Positions 1 to 10,900 of a stretch of 64,000 nucleotides of DNA are shown piece by piece (positions within the stretch are counted from its first letter, which is position 1; each line of letters opens with the position of its first letter). The stretch covers positions 248,001 to 312,000 of the forward strand of contig JAKEKT010000029.1 in the NCBI GenBank assembly GCA_021495925.1, in the 5' to 3' direction. The position numbers and the translations under genes were made by a program. The stretch comes from Diplodia intermedia. Its lineage: Eukaryota; Ascomycota; Dothideomycetes; Botryosphaeriales; Botryosphaeriaceae. The notes beneath the pieces were generated by a model. It had not been told where the DNA came from. It saw only the letters and a list, made by a program, of their open reading frames with translations, and made no database searches.

Positions 1-1
1 C

Positions 2-2171
2 ATCGCGGCATTGAGGTGCTCAGCCAAAATACCCGCATGTGCCGCATCTCGAGGCTTCGTGAACGCGCCACGACTATGCGCTACAACTTCCCTGCGGCGA
101 GCAGGTCAGAAACCTTCGCCAGTTTGCCATTTCTCTTCTAGTGCAGCACTTCGCAACGACCTCCCTTTCCTGGAAAGCTATAAGCAATCCTGTAGGTCAA
201 CGTCAGCTTTATTCTCTAAATTTGTCTAGTCTGATCCTTCCTTCAGTTCATTTTCCTCCGGCCACTTGTGAGATCAAGGAGCTTGCAAATGCCTCAATAG
301 GAGAAACAGTCACTCTACACGGCTACCTAGGGCCCCGCGCCGACCTTTCGAAAAAGCTCTCCTTCGTCCCTCTGTTAAGCAAAGATCTCAGCCACAGTGT
401 TCAGATTATCAGCACGCCACGGTCGTCCGAGGAATTGCACTCTCGCTTGAAGGCTCTGGGCGCACAAGATCCTGTCGCCATTACCGGCATTTTGAAGGAA
501 CGTAAGCCCTCCCAGAGCGATGCTGGGGAGATCCAGAAAATTACCAACGTCGAGGTTGAACTCAAGGGGCTGTGTGTGCTCAACGAGTTCCCCAAGGAAG
601 TGACGTTCCAAGAGGACACGAACATCCCACCTGAGCAACGTCATTTGCAAATTCGCCAGGATAAAGGTATCCGTGATGCACTGGCATTCAGGTCCAAGGC
701 CGCCAACATCTGCAGAGATGAGCTGAGTAACAAGCATGATTTCCTGGAAATCGAGACGCCTTTGCTTTTCAAGTCCACGCCCGAGGGTGCAAGAGAGTTT
801 CTGGTGCCGACTCGGACAAAGGGCCTTGCATATGCACTTCCCCAGAGCCCGCAGCAGTACAAGCAAATTCTGATGGCCAGTGGAATCCCAAAGTACTTCC
901 AAATTGCTCGTTGCTTCCGAGATGAAGACCTCAGGGCAGACAGACAACCTGAATTCACCCAGGTCAGTGGACCTTGCTTCTGATCTGCTGACGTCTCTGC
1001 TGACAGTAAATAGCTCGATCTGGAAATGTCCTTTGCAGCTGGCGAAGACGTCCAAAATTGTATTGAGGACCTTGTGCGGAGACTGTGGGGTGAGCTCCTG
1101 GATGTGGAGCTGCCATCCGACTTCCCGCGAATGTCCTACAATGATGCCATGGCGAAGTATGGCTCCGACAAACCTGACATCCGCCTTGGGATGGAGGTGC
1201 GTAGTTCCCTGTTTCCCTTTAGCCTCATATACTCATCGTTTCAGATCTCGCAAATCGACTATCTCCTTCCAGCGGATCTGATCTCCAAAATCGGCCCTCT
1301 GACTGACCCTGCTGTCGATGTGATGAGGTTGCGCGTCTCAGACGATCCCTCGGAAACACGCAAATTCGTCAACGAGTTCATGGATTCCCCAGAAGCCGCC
1401 CCTTTCATCAACAACCCGGAAGGCCAGCCCGGAATCTTCATCTTCGACGCACGAAAGCCATTGCAAGGACTGCAGCCGTTCGGCTTCGAAGCAGCAGAGC
1501 GTCTCGAAGATATGTATCAACTTGAAGACGGCGACCTCATCGTCATCCAGGCCCGCAAGAACGTGCCTTTTTCAGGCGGCTCAACACCGATCGGAAACTT
1601 ACGATTGGCATTGAACAAAGCGGCGGTCGCCAAAGGTCTCGTTCCTGCACCGCAAGGCTTTGAGTTCCTCTGGATCACAGACTTTCCTCTTTTCTCGCCA
1701 AGCAGTGACACAGAGCCAGGACAAGGCGGCGCTGCTGGACTGTCGGCTACCCATCATCCTTTCACAGCGCCGAAGACGGCGGAAGATGTGGGCCTGCTTT
1801 CTACGGATCCGGCCAGAGTTCGCGCAGAGCACTACGACATTGTCGTCAATGGAGTGGAACTTGGCGGCGGTAGCAGACGTATTCACGATGCTCGGGTTCA
1901 GGAGTTCGTCATGCGTGACGTGCTGAAGATGAGTGAAGAGCGACTACAGGACTTCAGGCACCTGCTCGATGTTCTTCGAGCTGGATGTCCGCCACACGCC
2001 GGGATTGCCCTTGGTTTCGACAGGCTAATCGCCGTGATGCTTGGAAAGGAATCGGTTAGGGACGTCATAGCCTTCCCCAAGAGCGGTAAGGGAGAGGATC
2101 TGCTTGTGAAGGCACCGAATGCTGTGACGAAAGAACAGCTGGAAACATACCATTTGACACTTAAGAACTGA
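2..2171 (+). CDS. MSD1: Aspartyl-tRNA synthetase, mitochondrial type (5' partial)
   Basis: Charges tRNA-Asp with aspartate, most likely in mitochondria. Exons are 2..191, 247..962, 1014..1196 and 1245..2171, giving 671 visible residues. The frame is open to the left edge with no in-frame ATG in exon 1, so the start and probably a targeting peptide lie outside the window. The order is an N-terminal OB-fold anticodon domain (about residues 65-160), then the class II catalytic core. Motif 2 reads RCFRDEDLRADRQPEFTQ and is followed across the second intron by LDLEMSF; the bacterial-type GAD insertion domain follows; motif 3 is GIALGFDRL near the end. The bacterial-like layout with the insertion domain separates it from cytosolic AspRS. 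The third intron (1197..1244, 48 nt) has no stop and keeps frame, so a gene finder could miss it. Function is firm; mitochondrial location is inferred from family. Confidence 0.93.
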
Positions 2172-2435
2172 ACGATGCGAGGGTTTCTTGTCCTCGCACG
2201 CGATATCCTGTAAAATATTCTGCTGTAAACTACTTGCACTTTTCTTTCCCCGTGGCAGGATCGCCGCCAGAGATTCTAGATGACCGACGGAAGAGTTATC
2301 AAGGCTATACTTCCTGCGTAACCTCAAAACACTCCCAACTCCTGATTATTTTGTTTTTATACCTCGCTATGCCGTAACTGACTATCGTGACATCATGCCC
2401 GCTTGCGCGGACCGCACACAGAAGACGCTGGCGGC

Positions 2436-3089
2436 CTAGCCGATCTTCGCATTGGAGAAGTCCATCTCCGGGTGCTGGGCCTTGAACTGGGCCAGGATGT
2501 CCTCCTTCTTCTGCTCGTCGCTGGTCGGCTTGCCCATCTCCTTCTGGCGCTGGTCCCACATCATCTTCTCGACCATGGCGCGCGTCTCGCCCTCCAGGTC
2601 GCTGAGCTTGCTGCTCTTGGGGGTAATTTTAGCAGTGTCGATCTTGGGCGCCGTCGTCACAACGTGCTCCCACCACTCCATCTTGTTAACCTTGTCCAGG
2701 TGAATGGCGATCTCCTTGCCGCCCGGGACCGTCTCCAGCGTCCAGGTGCTCTCGTCGGCGTGGATCGGCTTGGACAGCTCGCCCTAAATTTCGCGAACGC
2801 CGACGTCAGCGGGGAGGCAGCGCGGAAGGGGCGGGGTAAGCGAGAGCGCGCTCCTTACGTCGACGATGGGATCTTGGCCCTTGATGGCAACCTTGAGCTT
2901 GGCCTTGGAGATCACGACGTCGAGGTCGCGGGCCCTGAGGTTGGCGGGGATGGTCGCGGTGATGTCGACATCCTGGATGGTCTGGGTCCACTTGTAGGGC
3001 AGCGTGGCCTGCTCGGCGGCCTCTTTGGCGCGGGCGTCGCGGTCCTGCTTCTCGCGCTCGGAGGGCGTGGGCGAGCTGGGGCGCGACAT
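2436..3089 (-). CDS. nudC: Nuclear movement protein NudC (p23/CS-domain co-chaperone)
   Basis: NudC acts in dynein-dependent nuclear migration and as an Hsp90-associated co-chaperone stabilising LIS1-type partners. Exons are 3089..2859 and 2783..2436, with a GTAAGG...TTTAG intron of 75 nt in phase 0, giving 192 residues; this matches the usual short fungal NudC. The N-terminus is a charged Arg/Glu/Lys helix (about 10-30). The CS domain starts at YKWTQTIQDVDITATIP and runs through WTLETV and KMEWWEHVV to about residue 125. The C-terminal tail has the conserved MVEKMMWDQRQKEMGKPTSDE block and ends in MDFSNAKIG. It is transcribed divergently from the AP180-type gene, with 276 bp between the start codons. 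Confidence 0.95.
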
Positions 3090-3365
3090 TGCTGGGGGCG
3101 TTCGCGTGGTGGGCTGTTGGGTCGTGCAGCATGCAGGAGAGCTAAACGGAGCGCAATATGCACCCGGACCGCGCGCACCCTTGCGCCCAAATGGCGCCCG
3201 CGCCGCTTGCGATGACGCTCCGCCGCCGACCTCCCGTCCGCCCAAATCAATGTTTACCACTGCCTGCACCTGAACCCTCCATCCCGGCCTCCCCGCCCGA
3301 CTGCCGCCCCCAGGCCTCCGCAACCCACTCCCCCATCTGACGCTGCGGCATGCGACGCGCGGGAA
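3090..3365. promoter_or_regulatory. Shared divergent promoter between nudC and the AP180-like gene
   Basis: Only 276 bp separate the two start codons, so both promoters and both 5' leaders must fit here. The stretch is very GC-rich with pyrimidine-rich blocks on each side, and I see no TATA box. Co-regulation is an inference from the arrangement. Confidence 0.55.
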
Positions 3366-5367
3366 ATGTCGAGCTCCTTTGAGAAGTCCGTGAAGGGAGC
3401 CACCAAGATCAAGGCAAGCCGCCCGCTCCTGCTCCTTGCGCGCGCGCGCCCATGTCCCGCGAGCTGCCCAACGAGCCGCCGCTGACCACACCACCACCCA
3501 CAGCTCGCTCCCCCCAAGAGCAAGTATGTCGAGCACATCCTGGTCGCCACTCATGCCGGCGAGGCCGGCGTCGCCGAGGTCTTTCGCGCCATCCAGAACC
3601 GCCTGCGCGACTCCACCTGGACCATCGTCTTCAAGGCGCTCATTATCATACACCTGATGATCCGCGAGGGCGAGCCCGATGTAACCCTCAAGTACCTGGC
3701 CCAGTCGCCTTCGCGCCGCCTGGCGATCAACAACTTCACCGAGGGTATGCGCCCGCAGCCCACTGCATCCGGCTGCCTGGTGCGGCGCAGGCACAATGCT
3801 GACCGGCTGAGCAGTGCAGACCCAGGGCCACAACATCCGCGCCTACACCGAGTACATCGTGACGCGCGCGAAGAGCTTCGGCGCCACCCGGGTAGACTAT
3901 GTGCGCGGCGGCGAGGGCCGCCTCAAGCGCCTGTCGGTTGACAAGGGTCTGTTGCGCGAGACGGAGCAAGTCCAGGACCAGATCCACGCCCTGCTGCAGT
4001 GCGACTTCCTGTCGGCCGAGCCCGAGAACGAAATCACCCTGACGGCTTTCCGGCTGCTGACAATGGACATTCTTGCCCTCTTCCACGTCATGAACGAGGG
4101 CACCATCAACGTGCTCGGTCCGTCTTCCCCTAAGCCCCCTAGAGCGCCGCTCGGCTGACCGCTCGCAGAGCACTACTTTGAGATGTCGCATACCGACGCG
4201 GAGCGTGCATTGAGGATATACAGGATGTTCTGCAGGCAGACGGATGCGGTGGTGCAGTACTTGTCCATTGCAAGGCTACACGAGCATTCCACCCGCCTCG
4301 AGATCCCCAAAGTCAAACACGCCCCCACCAGCTTAGGGAACTCCCTTGAGGAGTACCTCAATGACAAGGATTTCGAAATTAACCGTCGACAGTACCTCGC
4401 GCAGCAGGAGGCGAAGAGGAATGGAAAGCCCAATGGGTCCAGCAAGCTGCCCGACAAGAAGGAGACTGCAAGGGCCGACACCAGCTTCCCGGAGGCGAAG
4501 TCGGCGCAGCCTGAAAGCAAGGGCCCGGCACCGGATCTGATTGACTTCTTCGAATCCATTGAGCAAAACCAACAGCCCATGGCCCAGCAGCCCCAGGGCT
4601 TCCAACCGCCGCAGATTCAATTCCCTCAACAGACTGGAATGATGCCGCAGCAGACAGGATTCGATCCAAACTTCCAGAACAATCCGTTTGGACAACAGCA
4701 ACAGCCTCAGCAACTGCAGCCCAATTTCACCGGCGCGGGATTTGGCGGCTACGGGCCCCAGCCACCACAGCAGTTTGGGCAGCAGCAGCCACCCCCGGTA
4801 CCGCCAATACCGCAGAATGGGCCTGCACCCTTCTTACAGCCATCATTTACTGGACCTGCATCACAGGGATTGCAACCGCAGACGACCAACCCCTTCCGGG
4901 CCTCAATGCTCATGCAATCACAGCCGACCGGAGGAAACCCGTTCAGCGCCGCCAACAACCCAAACAGAGCGTCCACGAACCCGTTTGCCAAAAACTCACC
5001 GCAAAACACTGGTGGTTTCTCGCCTTCTCTGCCTACAATTCAGTCGTCACAAACCGTCGATTTCTCGCAGCCGCCGCAAACCAGCCACAGCCCGGCGCCG
5101 CTGCAACCAGCGCCGACTGGCACAAACCCGTTCGCACGACCGCAGACGGCGCACGCAGGCCCCTCGCAATCGATGCTCATGCCAACTGCCACGGGGAGCA
5201 CCAATCCTTTCCGGCAAAGCGCATTTGTGAACCAGCAAACGGGACAGGGTTGGCAGAATAACCAAGGCACAATGGGCGGGTTGGAGCAATTGGAGACAGT
5301 TTCCATCTTCCCCCGACCGGGTCAGCCCAACGGGCAGCAGCCGCAACAAACCGGATGGTCATCGTGA
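3366..5367 (+). CDS. AP180/YAP1801-type ANTH-domain clathrin adaptor
   Basis: Binds PtdIns(4,5)P2 and clathrin and sorts cargo during endocytosis. Exons are 3366..3413, 3504..3744, 3815..4117 and 4169..5367, giving 596 residues. The ANTH domain covers about residues 1-270: KSVKGATKIK is joined across intron 1 to LAPPKSKYVEHILVAT, giving the lysine-rich lipid-binding site. The remainder is disordered and rich in Gln, Pro and Asn. It holds six NPF tripeptides (about residues 369, 438, 454, 468, 517 and 543) for EH-domain partners such as Pan1/Ede1. It also holds repeated xxQxTG/xxTxTG elements resembling Ark1/Prk1 kinase sites. Intron 1 is GC-AG (AAG|GCAAGC); the conserved protein sequence leaves no GT alternative. 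Family assignment is firm; the motif readings come from known yeast adaptors. Confidence 0.93.
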
Positions 5368-6660
5368 AGGAACAGAAAAGAAAAAAAAGCTCGCGCGGGG
5401 GTTCAAATTATTCCAAGTTCTTTTTTCCTGTTCGGCTGGGATGGATTACGGAGCGGGAGGGGCGTTTTTGGCAGGGCATTCCATTGCATCATCAATACTT
5501 CACCTACTATATCACAGGAGAGAAGCGCGAAGTATTGTTATTTTGGTTTCAGTCTGACGACCTTGCAGCGGAGACGAGGAGCTGACAAGGATGAAAGAAA
5601 GGCTTCTTCTCCAGGAAATACATTGTATCGGATGTAATTCATAACCGTAACATGTTCCCTTTTTCATTCCTGTTTGCTTCGGTTCAAGCCATAATGAAGC
5701 CTGTCACCTGCAACACTTTAATCTTCTTCTCAGTGTCGATATACATTTTCTGATTGGTCAATTCACTTTGGCTGGGATCGTTCTCTTATCCCTCTCGTTT
5801 GTTCTCTTTCCTTTGTCTTGTTTCAAACATGTTTATTAAGCGAGTGGCAGTCTGCGAGGCAGCATTGGTAGACCAGCTTTCGCCCGAGCGCAGCGAGAGC
5901 CGATGGGGAGGCAAAGGGGGGGAAATAGTCTTGCGATATACTACTATCCTCTCACGTCCTTGACCATGGCACGCGGGGACAATGCGAATTACGAGTGGCA
6001 GGCAGTGCTGATGCTGCGCTGTCCTTTTGCGTGTCACACACACACTAGGGCTGGGTCGGATAGTGCGGGTGTCGCGCGTTTGAGATTGCGGGTTTTTCGG
6101 GCAGCAAGAAAGGCGCGCGACGTTGCGTACGCGTCGTGTTTGCCAGGGCTTGCATGCTTGCAGTGACGCGCCTCGTCGGCCGATGCGTCATGCAATCGAG
6201 GCGGAACAGCGGCCACCAGAAGCGGCGGGCAACGATTTCGCGCCAGAGAGGCGGCGGTGATGTGATGGGTCGAGACTGCATTACTGAAGCGGATAGATCA
6301 ATGCGAATTTTGAAATAAAATAATGGTCAAATTACCTTTCGATAAGAAGTGGAGATCCGCGAGCTCCCTTTTGTTTTCCGGAACCGGCTGCGGCGGATGA
6401 GAGTGGTGCCGGGGGCCGGCGTTCAAAGGGTCAGCGATGCAAACAAGACAAACGGGCTGATAAGATTACGGAGATGATCTGAGAAATATTGTATGACGAA
6501 GGCGGGGTGGGTGTGCGCGCCGGGCCAAGAATATTCGCGCCCGCCCAAGGTTTTGAGCAGCTCTGCCGTCGCATATTCCTAACTCTCGCTCCGTGCAACC
6601 AGCCCCCCGAACCTTTACTCGTATTTCAAGCGTACATATTGCAAGAGGGAATTGTTCAAC
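5368..6660. other. Intergenic, no gene recognised
   Basis: About 1.3 kb containing the 3' flank of the AP180-like gene and the promoter of the PBDC1-like gene. Only short, uneven ORFs are present. A stretch reading GGTTCAAGCC near 5683 resembles a tRNA B box, but no cloverleaf can be folded around it. Confidence 0.6.
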
Positions 6661-7497
6661 ATGTCTGCTATCGGACCGCCCGGCGCGCAGCTCAATGCTG
6701 AGCAGGCTGACAACTTCGAGGATGTATGTCGCGACGTGACCTGCGTCATGCCATGAGAGTGACTGACTTGATGAAATGTAGATTGAGAAGCAGTTCGCCG
6801 TCAAGGGTACGCATCCCTCCTCCTCGTCTCTCCCAGCCGTCTCTCTCACCTACCCCGCGTCGGCGTCGTCCCAGAATCTTTCCCTCCCCCCACACCCGCA
6901 GCTTTTTTTTTTCCTTCCCCCCAGCAACCATGCATACAGCAGCACATACACAATGCTAATCGGAGATGCGCGCGCGCGGAAACCAACAGTGGTCCAGCAC
7001 ATGACGACGTACTGGGCGATCCTGGAGCGGATGCGCGGCAGCAAGCTGCGGCTGACCAAGATCGACGACGAGATCCACGAGCACTTCAAGGCCGAGTTCC
7101 CCGACTTCGACCCGGCCGCGACCATCGACGAGGACGAGATGAAGAGCAAGGCGGGCAAGGAGAAGTGGCGCAACTTCATCATGGCCTACGAGAAGCGCGT
7201 CGACGACTACAACTTCGGCACCATGCTGCGCGCCAGCCACGCCACCGAGTATTCCGAGAAGGAGACCATTTTCGGTGAGTCATGTTGATGGTGTTGCGTG
7301 TGTGTGTGCGCGCGCAGGCGGCCTTGTGGGTTGGTGACGTGCCCGTGGATCAGGCTAATGTCGTTTCAGCGGTGAGGATGCAGTTCTATGCCGTCGAGAT
7401 TGCGAGGAACCGCGCCGGCCTGAACGACTGGATCTACGAGAAGGCGAACCCGGAGAAGGTGAAGGAGGAGGCCGAGGCGGCTGCGAAGAAGGAGTAA
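6661..7497 (+). CDS. PBDC1/YPL225W-family protein (eEF1A biogenesis chaperone)
   Basis: Homologue of human PBDC1 and yeast YPL225W, a ribosome-associated chaperone reported to protect nascent eEF1A. Exons are 6661..6723, 6782..6806, 6990..7274 and 7370..7497, giving 166 residues, close to the family's usual size. The core spans VVQHMTTYWAILERM through KLTKIDDEIHEHFKAEFP and ends with FAVRMQFYAVEIARNRAGLND and a Lys/Glu-rich tail. Exon 2 is only 25 nt, and all four exons close in frame. Intron 2 (183 nt) carries a long pyrimidine tract; intron 3 contains a short alternating TG/CG run. The start is the first ATG after a pyrimidine-rich leader. Family is clear from the sequence; the chaperone role is transferred from yeast work. 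Confidence 0.88.
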
Positions 7498-7998
7498 GCT
7501 GTGCGGCGCGTAGCGCTCACATCTTTCCCTTTGGCTTTTTGGGCAATTGCCACCCCGCCTCTCCGATACAGTAGCCCTGGCCGGACGCAGGTATGTTAGT
7601 CCAGGCACGAAGGGGAGTCACGGAGTGAGCGGGGTGAACGATACCGTTGCCGGTGGCGTGGTGCTTGGATTTGTGAGATCCTCGCAGGATACCCCACGAA
7701 ACGTAACTTCAGATAGCCGCCGGAGGCACGGTGCCTAGAAAATCCGGCAAATCCCTTACCATTGTCTCTCATGTCTTTGTTGTTGTTGTTGCACTGAAAG
7801 AGGGAACAATCTTGGCGTTAGTATTGTTCCTTGGCTTCGCTCACCACATGAACTTTGCTGTTTGCGAAATGTATTCCGCTACTTGTCACTACTCATCACA
7901 TGCTCTAGGTCCGTCTTCCAAGATCGATATCGCGATAGAGCACACATCGTGTGTTGCGGTCCCCTGGCTACACCGCGCAACACCATCGTCCGGACACC
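7498..7998. other. Intergenic, promoter side of the STE6-like gene
   Basis: About 500 bp with no coding signal. The codon at 7951 that opens the downstream reading frame is TTG, not ATG, so the ABC transporter is started at 7999. Confidence 0.55.
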
Positions 7999-10900
7999 AT
8001 GGCCGCACCGTCTGAATTCAATGGACCGATCCCGCCCGCAACAACCGAGAAGCATGAAGAACAACGCGACCAAAAAAGTCTTACAGGGCAAGAGGTCAAG
8101 GTGGATATTCTGGGAGAAGACGAAGCGCTGCGGCAGACCCAATGGAAAGACCTCTTCAACTTTCTGACCAGGAAGCACGTCCCGCTACTCGTCTCCGCAC
8201 TCTTGTTGGCTGTACTCTGTGGCCTGGCAGTACCCGCAAATGCATATCTCCTCGGAAAGGTTTTTGACGCATTCGCCAAGCACGGATCCGGGGCAATAAC
8301 AGGAGACAAGCTGGAGAAAGATGTTACAAAGTACTGCATCTACCTGCTCAGCCTAGCCGCAGGTAATTGGGTGGTCAACTCCATCTTCTTCACCGTATGG
8401 ATCCTCTTTGGAGAGACACAGGCCAGGAGTGCCCGAGAGCGAGTGTTTGCGGCGCTGCTCAAGAGGAATATGACCTGGTTTGATCAAAGAAAAAACGGCG
8501 TGGCGTCAATGGTCCCGCGGCTTCAGACGTAAGCATCTGATCTCTGTAGAAGAAAGGGCCTCTACGCTAACATGTTTGGTGGCAGGCAAATCCGTGAGCT
8601 GCAACTCGCCCTGTCCCAACCGCTGGGCAGTATCTGCGAGCAGCTAGCCACAACGCTCATGTGCCTCGGCCTAGCCTTTTACTACTCCTGGCGCAACACC
8701 CTCGTCATCCTTTGCGTCGTTCCCATCGCCGTTGTTGCCGTTGCATTCCTATCCACTCGTCTCCAACCGAACATCGACAAGCAAGTCGACAAGTTGCAAG
8801 AAGCACTCAAGTATGCCATTGGCGCCATCAGATCCATCGAGACTGTCAAGGTGTTCAACGGCCAGGACTACGAGGTGTGGAAGTACACCAATGCCGCACG
8901 GCAGGCGGCCTCTTTCTACGTGCGCCAGGCCAACCTCAACGCGCTGCAGCTGAGCATCATGTCGTTCATCAGCTTTTCCATGTTCATCCAAGGCTTCTGG
9001 TACGGCAGCACGCTGCTCGACAAGGGCCAGACGCCGGGCCAGGTATTGACCACCTTTTGGGCAGCACTCATGGCTTGTCAAGCTTTCATGTCAATCTTGC
9101 CGCAGATTCTTGTCATGGAGAAGGGGAGGGCGGCTGGTGCGAAGCTGAGAGCGGTCATGGTTCACGGGTCTAAAGGTCAGGAGGAATCAAAGCCTGGAGA
9201 GGGGCTGAAACCCGATCGCTGCGCCGGGGACTTTGATTTGAAGAACGTGAGTTCTCATTCTACCACTCCCCTATGTGGATGCGTCACTTACCGGTTACGA
9301 CCCAGGTCTGTTTCTCTTACCCCGTCCGTCCGAATGAGCTCGCCCTCAACAACGCGTCCCTCTTCTTCGCCGCGGGCGAAACCACCTTCGTCATTGGCAA
9401 GTCCGGCTCCGGCAAATCGACCATCGGGCAAGCGCTCTGCCGGTTCTACCCCACCAAATCCGGCAGCATCACACTCGACGGCAACGCGCTCGAGGCGCTC
9501 GACATCGACTGGCTGCGGCACAACATCACGCTGGTGGAGCAGAGCAGCGTCCTCTTCGACGACACCATCTTCCGCAACATCAGCTACGGGCGGCCGGATT
9601 TCGACCGCGTGACTCTGGACGAGGTGAAGGAGGCGGCCGAGTTTGCGTTGCTGAAGGAGACGATTGACGGCATGCCGGACGCGTGGGACACGCTTGTTGG
9701 CGCGAACGGGACGGCGATGAGCGGGGGCCAGCGGCAGCGGATGGCGCTGGCGAGGGCCCGGCTGAGGGATACGCCGGTGCTGATACTGGACGAGTCGACC
9801 AGTGCTCTCGATTACATCAACCGCACGCTCATCATGGAGGCGATCAGGGCTTGGCGCAGGGGGCGGACGACCATCATCATCACGCATGACATCACGCAAA
9901 TCCGGCAGGAAGATTACGTCTACATTCTGGACAAGGGCAAGGTCGTGCAGGATGGGTATAGGAAGTCGATGGAAAGGGTCAAGAGCTCGCCATTTCAAAA
10001 CTTCCTTTCCATCAAAGAAGAAGAGGAGGAGGATGATAGTAAAGAAGATGAAGGAGAGTTTGAAGCCGCCGGAGAAGGTCGCCCCAGACCCTACAGTCTG
10101 CGACGAACCAGCTCGAGGTACTCGGACGAATCCTCCTCCTCGGAAAACAGCAACCAGGACCCGCTGCAAAGCTACCTTGATGCCGACAACTATGGAGCGC
10201 CTCGCTTCGTGCCCAGCATGTTCATCGAGCAGCGCGTGGAGCCCGGCAACCGCAACTCAATGATCCTACCGGCAGCCGTGGGTGGCAACTTCTGGCGCGT
10301 CCTACCGCCAACTGCGACCTTCTCGCCTCACGTGCCCAGCGACAAGTCCTCACCCGTCGAGCAGTCCAACTACTTCGAGCTTCTCGAAGGCAGGAGAAGA
10401 TCCAGCTTCTATGGCTTTGACCACGAACTCGCAGACACGCGCCCCAGGTCCATGACGAAGCGAGACTACGAAATCGGCTTTGGCGTCACCAGTAGCGGCG
10501 ATGGTGACGGCAGGAGCAGAAGAGTCTCCCGCTCGGAAGCCATCCTTCTTCAAGAGAAAGTCCGGCGCAGGGCAACACTGACGGCTGCTATTGCCGGCAC
10601 GCCAGGCCTCTCGTCGGCAGCAGGGGACCAGGAGACGACAGCAGTGGCGCCGAGATCCCCCTTCCACCGCCTAGCCTCCCGCCTCCCCCTCGTCGGCGGA
10701 AAGCAGAAAGGGGAGAAGCGCGACGTGAAGTTGCTCACGTACAAGCAGATATTCTCGGACGTCTGGCCACGCCTCACCTGGCCGCAGCGACTCGTGCTCG
10801 TCGTCGGCGTGGCCATGTGCGTGGTGCACGCGGTGGCGACGCCCGTCTTCGCCTACGTCTTCAACAAGCTCCTCACGACTTTCTACTTGCGCGGGCCGGA

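Noticed and set aside
2403..3215. A 270-codon plus-strand ORF over nudC
   Set aside because: Antisense shadow of the nudC exons; nudC is strongly supported by homology-type blocks.
5683..5700. tRNA B-box-like GGTTCAAGCC
   Set aside because: No matching T-arm stem, A box or acceptor stem around it.
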